Below, in pieces: positions 44,642-52,819 of a DNA stretch of 64,000 bases. How positions within the stretch are numbered: position 1 is the first letter of the stretch; each line of letters begins with the position of its first letter. Made by a program: the position numbers and the translations under genes. The notes under the pieces are model-generated. The model worked only from the letters and a program-made list of their open reading frames with translations. It had not been told where the DNA came from and did no database searches. Source of the DNA: Glaciecola sp964621345 (lineage in GTDB: Bacteria > Pseudomonadota > Gammaproteobacteria > Enterobacterales > Alteromonadaceae); the NCBI GenBank assembly GCA_964621345.1, contig CAZUON010000002.1, forward strand, positions 1 to 64,000, in the 5' to 3' direction.

Positions 44642-45964
44642 TTAATGAAGGTAGTGGCATCGGGTAAGCATAAAGTCGCTTCTTTGTTCAATTGTCAATT
44701 GTGCTAATAAGGTGTCATCGCCGTTCATCCAAAACTCACAGGCGGCGTATCGGGTTTGGGCCCCTTGGAAAGATGCAATTTGTGCAGCAGCTATTGTGAT
44801 ATCGGTATAGCTTTGTTGCAACAACATACTCACATCAATTAAGCGCTCAACGGGTAATGTTTTTTCTTGTGGGCCGGGCCAAATACTGGAGGTCTCAAGG
44901 TTCTCAAATAGATAATCGTGCGCCTTGGTTAATCTATTGATGCCTTGTTCACTGAAGGGGGTATCGGTTAATCGGGCCATTTTACTCAAAGAAGCAAAGG
45001 CATATAAATTAAATATGCTGTAGTGAAAAGGCTTGGTGCGTTTGAGTTCATGAGGCTGGGCACCTGAGCTGTCGATTTGTTTTATGGCTCTAGCATCACT
45101 GCCTTTTAAGATGGCTTTGGCTAGATCATCCATATCTAAATGCAATGCTAAGCTCACAACAATAACATCATAAAAGCTACCATGATTGTTATGCATGGCG
45201 GCTTCGTCTTGCCCATTCTTGCTTTCAATCAGCCATCCTAAAAACACGCTCAGCCAAATATCTAGGCCTTCTTGTGTCTCGGCCGACAAATCATTTTTCA
45301 TTATGGCGATAGCGTCTAAAATTCCTGGCATTTTTCGCACTTCGATAATACCAATGCCACGGCCATTAGCTTTTCCTGGCACCGCTTGTGCGTAGTTTAG
45401 ATGCGGCGACATGCCCAATGTTGCATCTAAGAACCACACGTTTAATTGTTGTTCAGCGGCTTTTGCATATCGTTTTCGTTCAGCTGACTTGTTATCCGCC
45501 ATATAATAGGCAAGGGCTAAGGTATTTAAGCGAGAGGCGAGGGAATCAAAGAGTTTTGAATCGGTATTTGCCCCTCTAACGCTGCGATTGACTTGACCGT
45601 CTCGATTTACCCAAGGCAGACCATTTTTGGTGTTTGGGTTGGGCCACCAATAGGGTCCTACTGAAAAGTAATCTCGGCTGTTTCCGCTTACGCTTACACT
45701 TTTATTTTGAGTCACGCTGAGTGGGGGCGATTGTGCAATCGCATCAGCTTGCCCAATTAAATAAGCCTTAAATTGGGCATGTTCAGCTTGCGTCAGCATC
45801 GTTTTTATTTTGTTTAAAGTTTCTGTGTCGCTTAACAGCAACCGTGTTTGTGGCGGTGCAGTTTCAGGGGGGCTCGCCGCATATACCTTCCCCGCTGAAA
45901 TGGTAACGCTTATTGCGCACAATAAAAGCGCTACTTTGAGCAGATTAGTAAAGCTGAGCCTCAT
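44642..45964 (-). CDS. secreted alginate-lyase-fold polysaccharide lyase (PF05426-like)
   Basis: A 440-aa secreted protein (signal about 1-29, cleavage after VYA) with the (alpha/alpha) barrel of the alginate_lyase domain. Motifs: YFSVGPYWWPNP and LPWVNRDGQVN, RGIGIIEVRKMPGILDAI, the catalytic-type NNHGSFYD (Asn-His) and KPFHYSIFNLYAF. This domain occurs in PL5 alginate lyases and in PL38-type glucuronan lyases. Given UxaC-UxuB-UxuA and no alginate-specific genes nearby, a lyase for beta-glucuronate-containing polymer is my preferred reading (inference). It lies 13 bases downstream of GH105. Confidence 0.85.
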   Translation of the reverse strand: MRLSFTNLLKVALLLCAISVTISAGKVYAASPPETAPPQTRLLLSDTETLNKIKTMLTQAEHAQFKAYLIGQADAIAQSPPLSVTQNKSVSVSGNSRDYFSVGPYWWPNPNTKNGLPWVNRDGQVNRSVRGANTDSKLFDSLASRLNTLALAYYMADNKSAERKRYAKAAEQQLNVWFLDATLGMSPHLNYAQAVPGKANGRGIGIIEVRKMPGILDAIAIMKNDLSAETQEGLDIWLSVFLGWLIESKNGQDEAAMHNNHGSFYDVIVVSLALHLDMDDLAKAILKGSDARAIKQIDSSGAQPHELKRTKPFHYSIFNLYAFASLSKMARLTDTPFSEQGINRLTKAHDYLFENLETSSIWPGPQEKTLPVERLIDVSMLLQQSYTDITIAAAQIASFQGAQTRYAACEFWMNGDDTLLAQLTIEQRSDFMLTRCHYLH

Positions 45965-45977
45965 ACTTTACTCATTG

Positions 45978-47255
45978 TTATTCTGCCAGCTTATGCAGTT
46001 CAGCTGCTGCCAGTAGTACTGCACCACTACCATATAGCTGAGTGTCGTCTTTAGTTGCCGAGCCAGGCGCATAAGCGACTTGTTGTACATAACCTACCTT
46101 GCCGTCAGGGTGAATGTTTTCAACAATAGAGGCCCAAGCTTGTTTTATTGCTGGCATGTATTCATCTTTCTCTAGCAAGCCGGTATTTACGCCCCATGCT
46201 AAGCCAAATACCAATAAGGCGGTCGCACTTGTTTCTGAATGCGCATCGCTGCCAGCTTCCAGCAAGGAAGAGGGCCAACTGCCATCGTCATTCTGGTAAT
46301 TGAGTAAGCTTTTGCTCATGGTTTTAAAGAGCGTTTGATAGCGCTCAAGCTGCGCATCGTCTGTAGGTAAATATTCTAGGGTTCTGGCGATGCCGGCTAA
46401 AACCCAGCCATTGCCGCGCCCCCAAAATATTGGACGTCCTTGCTCGTCTTTGCGGGTAAAGTAACGGCTATCACGCAAATACAAGCCGTAGTTTTCGTCA
46501 AACAGATAATCGGTCATTTCCCAAAATTCGGCATGCATAAAGTCTAAATAGCGCGAGTCTTTCGTTATTTTTGCAAGGTGGGCAAATACAGGAGGCGACA
46601 TAAAGGCAGCGTCTGCCCAGCACCAACGTCGGGTGCACCATGGATCTTTAAAGGTTCGCAGTTCAAAGGTATGTACGTCGCGTTCTTTTACTTCAAACTC
46701 AAAAGAGCGCGTGTCGGGATTTTCAACAATTTCGTCGAAGAACTGTTTTACGTGGTTTATTTTGTTCTCACCACCATAAGCCTCATATAACGAAAGGTAA
46801 ACATCTCCCACGGCATGGTCATCAGCATGGTAGACCCGAGGACCCAGTTCAAAACCGTTTAGCTGGCTTAAATTGAGTACTGCTTGTTTGTAAGCATTAT
46901 TATCGATTTGCGCAGCCCAGCGCCACAAGCCCACGTGCAAAGTGGCGTACATCCAACCGTTTGGAATACCGCTAGGGCGCATCTCAGGACGCATTTTATT
47001 TGAGCGAATATCAAATTGAGCAAGTTGCCAATCGGCTACTTGATGCGCTAGTTTGGTAATTGCCGTTTTTGATAACTCATTTGAAAAAACAGATTCTTCG
47101 ACCACAGGCGCTTGATAATCAACTAGGTACTCGACGTGTGTTTGTGTTGCAACGACCTTATTGTTTTCTGCAGCCGTTAGCGGTGTGCTAAATGTGGCTT
47201 GGCCAAACAACAAAGTAGCTATTACACTCATATTAAAAATGGGTTTTTTTTTCAT
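45978..47255 (-). CDS. GH105 unsaturated glucuronyl/galacturonyl hydrolase
   Basis: This enzyme removes the 4,5-unsaturated uronate from the non-reducing end of lyase products by hydration of the double bond. From the start at 47255 (MKKKPIFNM, a clear signal peptide ending near LTAAEN) it is 425 aa; a frame extension of 16 codons upstream is less likely. Motifs of the (alpha/alpha)6 barrel: RPSGIPNGWMYA, HADDHAVGDVYLSLY, RRWCWADAAFMSPPVFA (active-site Asp), FWGRGNGWVLAGI and SATALLVFGLAWG. It is the first gene of the leftward operon GH105-PL-kduI-kduD-DUF4861. Confidence 0.93.
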   Translation of the reverse strand: MKKKPIFNMSVIATLLFGQATFSTPLTAAENNKVVATQTHVEYLVDYQAPVVEESVFSNELSKTAITKLAHQVADWQLAQFDIRSNKMRPEMRPSGIPNGWMYATLHVGLWRWAAQIDNNAYKQAVLNLSQLNGFELGPRVYHADDHAVGDVYLSLYEAYGGENKINHVKQFFDEIVENPDTRSFEFEVKERDVHTFELRTFKDPWCTRRWCWADAAFMSPPVFAHLAKITKDSRYLDFMHAEFWEMTDYLFDENYGLYLRDSRYFTRKDEQGRPIFWGRGNGWVLAGIARTLEYLPTDDAQLERYQTLFKTMSKSLLNYQNDDGSWPSSLLEAGSDAHSETSATALLVFGLAWGVNTGLLEKDEYMPAIKQAWASIVENIHPDGKVGYVQQVAYAPGSATKDDTQLYGSGAVLLAAAELHKLAE

Positions 47256-47311
47256 AATTTCACTCGTCCTCAGGTTGCACGTGCGGTGTAACAAAGATGT
47301 CACTGCCCATT

Positions 47312-47330
47312 CGGTAATGTGGCATTACCA
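47312..47330. promoter_or_regulatory. predicted uronate-regulon operator upstream of GH105
   Basis: CGGTAATGTGGCATTACCA contains perfect 7-base arms GGTAATG and CATTACC around TGG. It differs from the GH2 site in only two bases and lies 57 bases before the GH105 start. It is the most symmetrical of the three copies. Confidence 0.78.
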
Positions 47331-47529
47331 ATTGGGCCATATATTGCAATTTTGTTAAGGTTTTTGCAAGTCGATTTAATAAAAGTGATAAAGATACGCT
47401 GAGGTTTTTACATAATAAAAGTATCTCATGCTTGAGATGATTATAATAAATTAAAACAAAAACAATAGTTTAAGTTTAATGTTGATACCTTTTGTATAAT
47501 TCTAGCGCATGTCTTTGCCTACAAATTTT

Positions 47530-47539
47530 GGCATGACCA
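47530..47539 (-). promoter_or_regulatory. half-operator upstream of the TonB receptor gene
   Basis: On the minus strand this reads TGGTCATGCC, identical to the left half of the uxaC operator. The partner half (47521-47529) is degenerate. It lies two bases before a TTGACA box and 84 bases before the start codon. Confidence 0.45.
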
Positions 47540-47622
47540 CTTGACATTATGGCCGGTATTCCAGAAACTGTGTAAACAATTTGTAAATTATAAATGCTTA
47601 CATGAGTATCTCGGAGAAGACC

Positions 47623-50523
47623 ATGGACACACGCAACGGATTCATACTTTCTAACACCAGACGTTTTCGGCCCGCTGTATTAGCAGTGCTTGTAAGTTCG
47701 GCATTATCGCTGACAACTACCTCAGTTAATGCACAAGAGATAGCTCAAACCGAGCCTTCTCAAGAAGAGGTGACAACCGAGATTATTGAAGTATCCGGTA
47801 TTGCTGAATCATACAGAAATGCGATTGCGCAAAAGCGTAATTCAGCCACAATTGTCGACGCATTGTCGTCTGCCGACATGGGTGCATTACCTGATTTATC
47901 AGTCGCAGAAACATTAGAAAGAATCACCGGTGTTAGTGGTGACCGCTTTAAGGGTAATGCCAGCGAAATATCAATTCGAGGCTTAGGTCCATTCCTTGGG
48001 CTTTCAACGGTTAATGGTCGCGCTATCTCATCGGGTAGCGGAAATCGCTCAGTTGCTTTTAGTCAGTTTCCCTCAGAGCTGGTCAATGGTGTGGTGGTGT
48101 ATAAAGCTCAAAAAGCAGACTTATTAGAAGGTGGCGTATCGGGCACTATAGACCTGCAAACGATTAAACCCATTGATTATGGAAAAGAGCGCTTACAAGC
48201 TGAAATGCGTGTAAATTATAATCCTTACCATGCAAAGCAAAACGATGAAAATGGCTTTGGCTATCGCCCTACTTTTTCATACACCAACACTTATGATTTA
48301 GACGGTGGCGCAAAATTTGGTTTTGCCATCGGCTATGCGGGTGCCAATATTTCCTCTCCCGAAGAGAGTTACAACACCAGTTCAACCTTACGTAACTGTA
48401 ACTCCGATTTTGGTTTAGATGGGGGCAGCAATTGTAGTTTCAGAGATTCTAATGCAGCCGCAAATGGTGGTAGTGCGGTAGATGGCGATTATTACTTTAT
48501 TCCAAATGCGTTTTTCTATCGACAGATGGAGTCGGAAGAAAACCGAGATGCTGTTATTTTTGCTGTACAGTATCAGCCGAATTCAAATGTCGATATTAAT
48601 CTTGATGGTCAATGGTCGAGCCGCTATTACTACGAAGACCGTCATGATTTATTATTCGACGATGGCCGTCGCCGAATTGCAAATTGGGAAACTAACGATG
48701 AAGGTGCATTGCAATCTTACACAGGTAATTCGCGCATAAGCTCCTATGGCGAATATCGAGTGCGAGATGAAGATTACCAGGGTTTAGGGCTTAATGTAGA
48801 CTGGTCTATTACCGAACGTTTAGGGGCCGAGTTGGATGTCTCCTACTCCGGAACAGAACGTTATCAAACCCGTACCTATACCCGTTTCCGCAGTGACCGA
48901 TTTTACTACGATTGGCGTAATCAAGGCAGCGATAGCTTTGCCGATGTGAGCAGTGTCTATAGTGACTTTAATGACCCCGCAGGCTCTCAACTTGATTGGT
49001 TGTCTAGCATTCAAGACTTATCTTTTTTTGATGCAAACAGCGAAGCGCGCAACTATCGCTTTGATATAGAAGATAGCATTGCCGCCTACCGCTTAGATTT
49101 TGACTACTTATTAGATGGCGACTTTTTTAATGACGTGACATTTGGTGTGCAGCGCTCAGTACGCTCCCATGATAACTACAGAGAAGAGCGCAGAACTTTA
49201 GGCACACCAAGTGCTATACGAGACGAAAAACTAGCTGAGGTAGGTGCAAATTGTTCAATAGATTGGCCGCAAAGTGATTACGGTGATGATGCCAATACAC
49301 CTGTGAGTCAATGGGCAACCTACGATACAAGGTGTGCATACGATACCTTAGTGGGCGATGCTGACTTATCTGTAGACCCACGTTCGCCTTCATCGGGTGA
49401 TGTGAGGCTGACCGAGCAAATTACCTCTGCTTATGCGATGGTCTCTTTTAGCACAGAGTTGGGCGATATTACGCTCGATGGCAACGTGGGTGTGCGTCAA
49501 ATCAATACCGACATTGAGTCGGTGGGTATTCGTAACTCCTACAGCGTAGAAACAACGCCTGAGGGAAATATTCTTTTTATTGAGAACAATGACCCTGAAG
49601 TGAATATCCTGAGCAACGATTACAACAATACGCTGCCAAGCGTAAACCTAAACTTTGGCTTAACCGAAGACACCCAACTGAGATTTGCCGCGTATTCAGC
49701 CCTTTCGCGCCCTGATATGTGGTATTACGGCTCTGCTAGAGATATTGGTAATGCCACCGCCGATGAGGATTTCACAACTGTTGAAGATGCTCTACAAGAT
49801 AACGTCACTGCTCTAGGTAACCCATTTTTAGAGGCAATAGAATCTGATAACTTAGATTTAAGCTATAACTACTTTATGGGCGAAGATACCTTGCTTTCGG
49901 CGGCAATTTATTACAAGCGCTTTGAAGCAAGATTAGAAGCCACTAGTGATTTTGAAGACGTTATTGTTGATGGTCAAAGTTATAACGTCGAAGTACAAGG
50001 CAGACCAACTATTGTTGATGAGTCTTCTAACATCAAAGGGATAGAGTTAACGGTTCAGCATCGCTTTACCACCTTACCTTCACCTTTCGATGGACTAGGT
50101 ATTGTGCTTAACTATAACTATGCAGATTCTAATTTTGAGACACCTGAAGCGGGCGGTGCGATTTCTGATGATGTATTGGAAGTCATTCCGCCGGCAAATG
50201 TACCGGGTTTGTCAGATACGGTATATAACACTCAAGTGTACTGGGAATATGAAGAATTTTCAGCCAGACTGTCTTATAAGTACCGCTCAGAATATTTGAA
50301 GCCTTTTGGTTCGAGTTTGGCGCAAACGAATCGTTTTGTTGATGATCAGTCATCACTTGATGTGGATTTTGCTTACGACTTAAGCAAAAATCTAACCTTA
50401 CGTTTCCAAGCAATTAATATTACAAACGAGCCCTACGTTGAGCAGCGGGTAGCGAGTGAGGCCTATAATAGAATCGAGTATTCTGGTCCGCGCTACTTTA
50501 TTGGTTTGAAATATAGAATGTAA
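47623..50523 (+). CDS. TonB-dependent receptor for uronate oligosaccharides (by context)
   Basis: An outer-membrane TonB-dependent transporter of 966 aa, of the TonB-Xanth-Caul type used for glycans. I start at 47623 because GGAG lies 6 bases upstream; an in-frame ATG 21 bases earlier has none. Signal peptide about 1-38 (VNAQ), TonB-box-like EIIEVSG, plug domain with ALPDLSVAETLERITGVSG and SIRGLG, then a long 22-strand barrel rich in Tyr, Asp and Asn, ending in YFIGLKYRM. It is divergent from the lyase operon and is the only outer-membrane importer in the locus. Confidence 0.93.
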   Translation: MDTRNGFILSNTRRFRPAVLAVLVSSALSLTTTSVNAQEIAQTEPSQEEVTTEIIEVSGIAESYRNAIAQKRNSATIVDALSSADMGALPDLSVAETLERITGVSGDRFKGNASEISIRGLGPFLGLSTVNGRAISSGSGNRSVAFSQFPSELVNGVVVYKAQKADLLEGGVSGTIDLQTIKPIDYGKERLQAEMRVNYNPYHAKQNDENGFGYRPTFSYTNTYDLDGGAKFGFAIGYAGANISSPEESYNTSSTLRNCNSDFGLDGGSNCSFRDSNAAANGGSAVDGDYYFIPNAFFYRQMESEENRDAVIFAVQYQPNSNVDINLDGQWSSRYYYEDRHDLLFDDGRRRIANWETNDEGALQSYTGNSRISSYGEYRVRDEDYQGLGLNVDWSITERLGAELDVSYSGTERYQTRTYTRFRSDRFYYDWRNQGSDSFADVSSVYSDFNDPAGSQLDWLSSIQDLSFFDANSEARNYRFDIEDSIAAYRLDFDYLLDGDFFNDVTFGVQRSVRSHDNYREERRTLGTPSAIRDEKLAEVGANCSIDWPQSDYGDDANTPVSQWATYDTRCAYDTLVGDADLSVDPRSPSSGDVRLTEQITSAYAMVSFSTELGDITLDGNVGVRQINTDIESVGIRNSYSVETTPEGNILFIENNDPEVNILSNDYNNTLPSVNLNFGLTEDTQLRFAAYSALSRPDMWYYGSARDIGNATADEDFTTVEDALQDNVTALGNPFLEAIESDNLDLSYNYFMGEDTLLSAAIYYKRFEARLEATSDFEDVIVDGQSYNVEVQGRPTIVDESSNIKGIELTVQHRFTTLPSPFDGLGIVLNYNYADSNFETPEAGGAISDDVLEVIPPANVPGLSDTVYNTQVYWEYEEFSARLSYKYRSEYLKPFGSSLAQTNRFVDDQSSLDVDFAYDLSKNLTLRFQAINITNEPYVEQRVASEAYNRIEYSGPRYFIGLKYRM

Positions 50524-50532
50524 ACCTCGTTG

Positions 50533-50565
50533 AGCGGATGTATGCAGATGCATCCGTTCTTTTTT
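50533..50565 (+). terminator. terminator after the TonB receptor gene
   Basis: A stem CGGATG/CATCCG (50535-50540 and 50551-50556) with a 10-base loop is followed by TTCTTTTTT. It lies 10 bases after the receptor stop codon and separates it from uxuA. Confidence 0.75.
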
Positions 50566-50633
50566 CCAAAGATGAATTTATTAGAAATGATCTACTCAAA
50601 AGACCGTGTAGATATTGATAGAAGGTACACAGC

Positions 50634-51827
50634 GTGATTGAAACCTGGCGATGGTTTGGTCCAAACGATTCAATAACACTTAGCAAAATTAAGCAGGCCG
50701 GAGCGACTGGGATTGTGACTTCTTTGCACGAACTTGCTACGGGTGACGTTTGGACAAAAGAAGCAATTTTAGCTCGAAAGGCGATTATTGAGGCGCAAGG
50801 CTTAACATGGGAAGTGATTGAGAGTATCCCTTTGCACAACGATATCAAAACCCGTACTGGCGATTACAAGCAACTGATTGAAAATTACAAAACATCAGTC
50901 AAAAATGCAGCTGAATGTGGTGTTTATACTATTTGTTATAACTTTATGCCGGTAGTAGATTGGACGCGCACTAATTTAATGTATCAACTGCCAAATCAAA
51001 GCCATGCATTACGGTTTGAAATGACCGATTTTGCCGCTTACGATATTTTTATGCTACAACGTGAGGGTGCAAGAGATGCTTATCCAAGCTCAGTAGTAGC
51101 AAAAGCAGAAGCGGTTTTCTCAAAAATGCCTGAGGCATCAAAAGAAAAGCTTGAGCAAAATATCATCGCTGGCTTACCTGGTGGTGAGGGGTCTTACACG
51201 CGTGAAACAATAAAAGTCGCCATAGAGCAATTTATTGCGTTGGGTGTAGAGGGTTTTCGTGAGAATTTATTCGCGTTTTTGCGTGAAGTGATTCCGGTAG
51301 CAGAGCGCTATGGTGCGAAAATGTGTATTCACCCAGACGATCCACCCTTCTCACTATTTGGCTTGCCTCGTGTTGTGTCCACCGCTGAAGACGCACGTAA
51401 GTTACTCGCAGCCTATCCTAGTCCTGCAAATGGCCTGACCATGTGCGCAGGCTCATATGGTGCCAGAGGTGACAATGATTTGGTTGAAATGGTCAAAGAG
51501 TTCGCTGAACGTATTTACTTTGTGCATCTTCGTAACGTTACCCGCGAGGAAGATGGCTCCTTTTATGAGTCAGACCATCTTGATGGTGATAATGACATGA
51601 TTGGATTGGTGCAAGCTTTATTGTCTGAAGAGCAGCGCAGAAGAGCCGATGGTAAATCCTCTAGTTTATGCGGCATTCCCATGCGTCCTGATCATGGCCA
51701 TTTACTTGAAGACGAACTGAACCAGCCTGATGTGAAGCCAGGATATGGTTACATGGGACGGCTAAAGGGTTTAGCAGAATTACGTGGCGTAATGCATGCA
51801 GTGGATGCGTTTATGCGGCATAAATAA
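50634..51827 (+). CDS. uxuA: mannonate dehydratase UxuA
   Basis: UxuA dehydrates D-mannonate to KDG, completing the glucuronate branch after UxaC and UxuB. The start codon is GTG with GAAGG 8 bases upstream. The 397-aa TIM-barrel protein begins TWRWFGPNDSITLSKIKQAGATGIVTSLH and has PVVDWTRT, MCIHPDDPPFSLFGLPRVVS, MCAGSYGARGDND, FVHLRNV and PMRPDHGHLL, the family's metal and substrate ligands. It has its own transcription unit, 15-20 kb away from uxaC-uxuB. Confidence 0.96.
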   Translation: MIETWRWFGPNDSITLSKIKQAGATGIVTSLHELATGDVWTKEAILARKAIIEAQGLTWEVIESIPLHNDIKTRTGDYKQLIENYKTSVKNAAECGVYTICYNFMPVVDWTRTNLMYQLPNQSHALRFEMTDFAAYDIFMLQREGARDAYPSSVVAKAEAVFSKMPEASKEKLEQNIIAGLPGGEGSYTRETIKVAIEQFIALGVEGFRENLFAFLREVIPVAERYGAKMCIHPDDPPFSLFGLPRVVSTAEDARKLLAAYPSPANGLTMCAGSYGARGDNDLVEMVKEFAERIYFVHLRNVTREEDGSFYESDHLDGDNDMIGLVQALLSEEQRRRADGKSSSLCGIPMRPDHGHLLEDELNQPDVKPGYGYMGRLKGLAELRGVMHAVDAFMRHK

Positions 51828-51870
51828 CGTCATTTTATCCTCATCCAGTTAGTCTGATATCAACAACTAA

Positions 51871-51904
51871 TTGAGACGAGCAGCCACTAAACTGCTTGTC
51901 TCAA
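51871..51904 (+). repeat. long hairpin between uxuA and uxuR
   Basis: TTGAGACGAGCAG and CTGCTTGTCTCAA form a 13-bp stem with one G-T pair and an 8-base loop. It lies 43 bases after the uxuA stop. There is no T-run, so it may be a weak terminator, an RNA-stabilising structure, or an attenuator for uxuR. Confidence 0.6.
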
Positions 51905-51965
51905 TCCATTCAATCCTGCTTTATTAATTGTAGTTCTCTCTTTAAGCCATTAAACTTAGGCCAAT

Positions 51966-51975
51966 TGGTCAAGCC
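51966..51975 (+). promoter_or_regulatory. half-operator upstream of uxuR
   Basis: TGGTCAAGCC differs by one base from the left half of the uxaC operator (TGGTCATGCC). It lies about 25 bases before the uxuR start codon, where binding would autoregulate the gene. As a half-site it is weak evidence on its own. Confidence 0.4.
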
Positions 51976-52000
51976 ACCATCTAAGTGAATGAGAGAACGG

Positions 52001-52705
52001 ATGAAGTCCTTGCAGTTAGAAATCGTCAAAAATGATCGCCTTTACATGAAGGTTGCCGAGCAATTACGCAAGTTAATTGAAAATGGCGGAATAAAGCCCG
52101 GTGAACGCTTTCCCTCTGAGCGTGAATTAGCTGAGCAGCTTGGAGTCAGTCGCCCAACGGTGCGTGAAGCGATGATTGCGCTTGAATTAACGGGCGTGAT
52201 TGAAATTCGTTCTGGCTCTGGCATCTATGCATCACAAGCGAAGCCAACCAAAAAGCTAGCCTTAGATGATACCGGTATTGGCCCCTTTGAGATTTTAGAA
52301 ATACGCCTTATTGTGGAATCAGAAGCGTGTGCCTTAGCCGCTTCTCGAATTACCGCCGCAGACCTCGAAAAACTGCGCCAGGCAGTCCGCGACATGGAAG
52401 AAGAGGAAAAACAAGCAAACGCCTCTGAAAAGGCAGACCAAGCCTTTCACGAAATTATTGCCCGCTCTTGTCAAAATAGTGCGATTGCTTCGGTTATTGG
52501 TTGGTTATGGACTTTACGCAACGAGTCGATGCTTAGCACATCGTTTTTAGAGCGGATCCGCAGCGAGGGGATCCACCCGTCTATTAGCGAACACCAAGCG
52601 ATACTAACCGCCTTGGAAAAACGCGACCCCAATGCAGCCCGCGAAGCTATGCGTCGCCACATTGAATCGGCCACCGAAAACGCAGCTAAACACTTTCAAA
52701 AGTAA
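52001..52705 (+). CDS. uxuR: GntR/FadR-family regulator, UxuR/ExuR-like
   Basis: A GntR-type transcription factor with an FCD effector domain, predicted to control the uronate locus in response to a uronate intermediate. From 52001 it is 234 aa, with GAGAG 5 bases ahead; an in-frame ATG at 51989 would add four residues. The winged helix-turn-helix is PGERFPSERELAEQLGVSRP followed by TVREAMIALELTGVIEIRSGSGIY. The C-terminal helical domain has the FCD-type EILEIRLIVESEACALAA and His ligands such as AFHEII and HIESA. A half-operator lies just upstream. The name follows family plus context. Confidence 0.85.
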   Translation: MKSLQLEIVKNDRLYMKVAEQLRKLIENGGIKPGERFPSERELAEQLGVSRPTVREAMIALELTGVIEIRSGSGIYASQAKPTKKLALDDTGIGPFEILEIRLIVESEACALAASRITAADLEKLRQAVRDMEEEEKQANASEKADQAFHEIIARSCQNSAIASVIGWLWTLRNESMLSTSFLERIRSEGIHPSISEHQAILTALEKRDPNAAREAMRRHIESATENAAKHFQK

Positions 52706-52723
52706 TCAAAACCGAGGCTTACC

Positions 52724-52819
52724 ATGTCTTGGGCACTTATGAAGCAGCTAAGAGAGACACGTGGTGTTCTTCTAGGGCAATTGAGAGTTTTGCAAGTAGG
52801 CAATAATGTTGTCAGTTAA
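52724..52819 (+). pseudogene. short ORF after uxuR, possible truncated gene start
   Basis: A 31-codon ORF (begins MSWALMKQLRETRGV) with a GAGG 6 bases ahead of the ATG, 18 bases downstream of uxuR and running into the 3' end of the opposing hdfR-like gene. It looks like the beginning of a third gene of the uxuA-uxuR cluster, cut off by a deletion or rearrangement. I cannot identify it; it may also be a chance ORF. Confidence 0.3.

Larger units (their letters stand above)
47256..47622. other. GH105-TonB receptor divergent intergenic region
   Basis: These 367 bases contain the full operator palindrome at 47312-47330 near GH105 and a half-site GGCATGACCA at 47530-47539 near the receptor gene. 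A TATAAT box at 47494-47499 and a TTGACA at 47541-47546 are promoter elements that could serve the receptor gene, though I could not pair either with a convincing partner. Nothing coding is seen. Confidence 0.6.

Noticed and set aside
29254..52705. Reading the locus as an ulvan, pectin or alginate utilization locus
   Set aside because: No sulfatase or rhamnose genes (ulvan), no UxaA/UxaB (galacturonan), and no alginate-specific reductase or paired alginate lyases are present.
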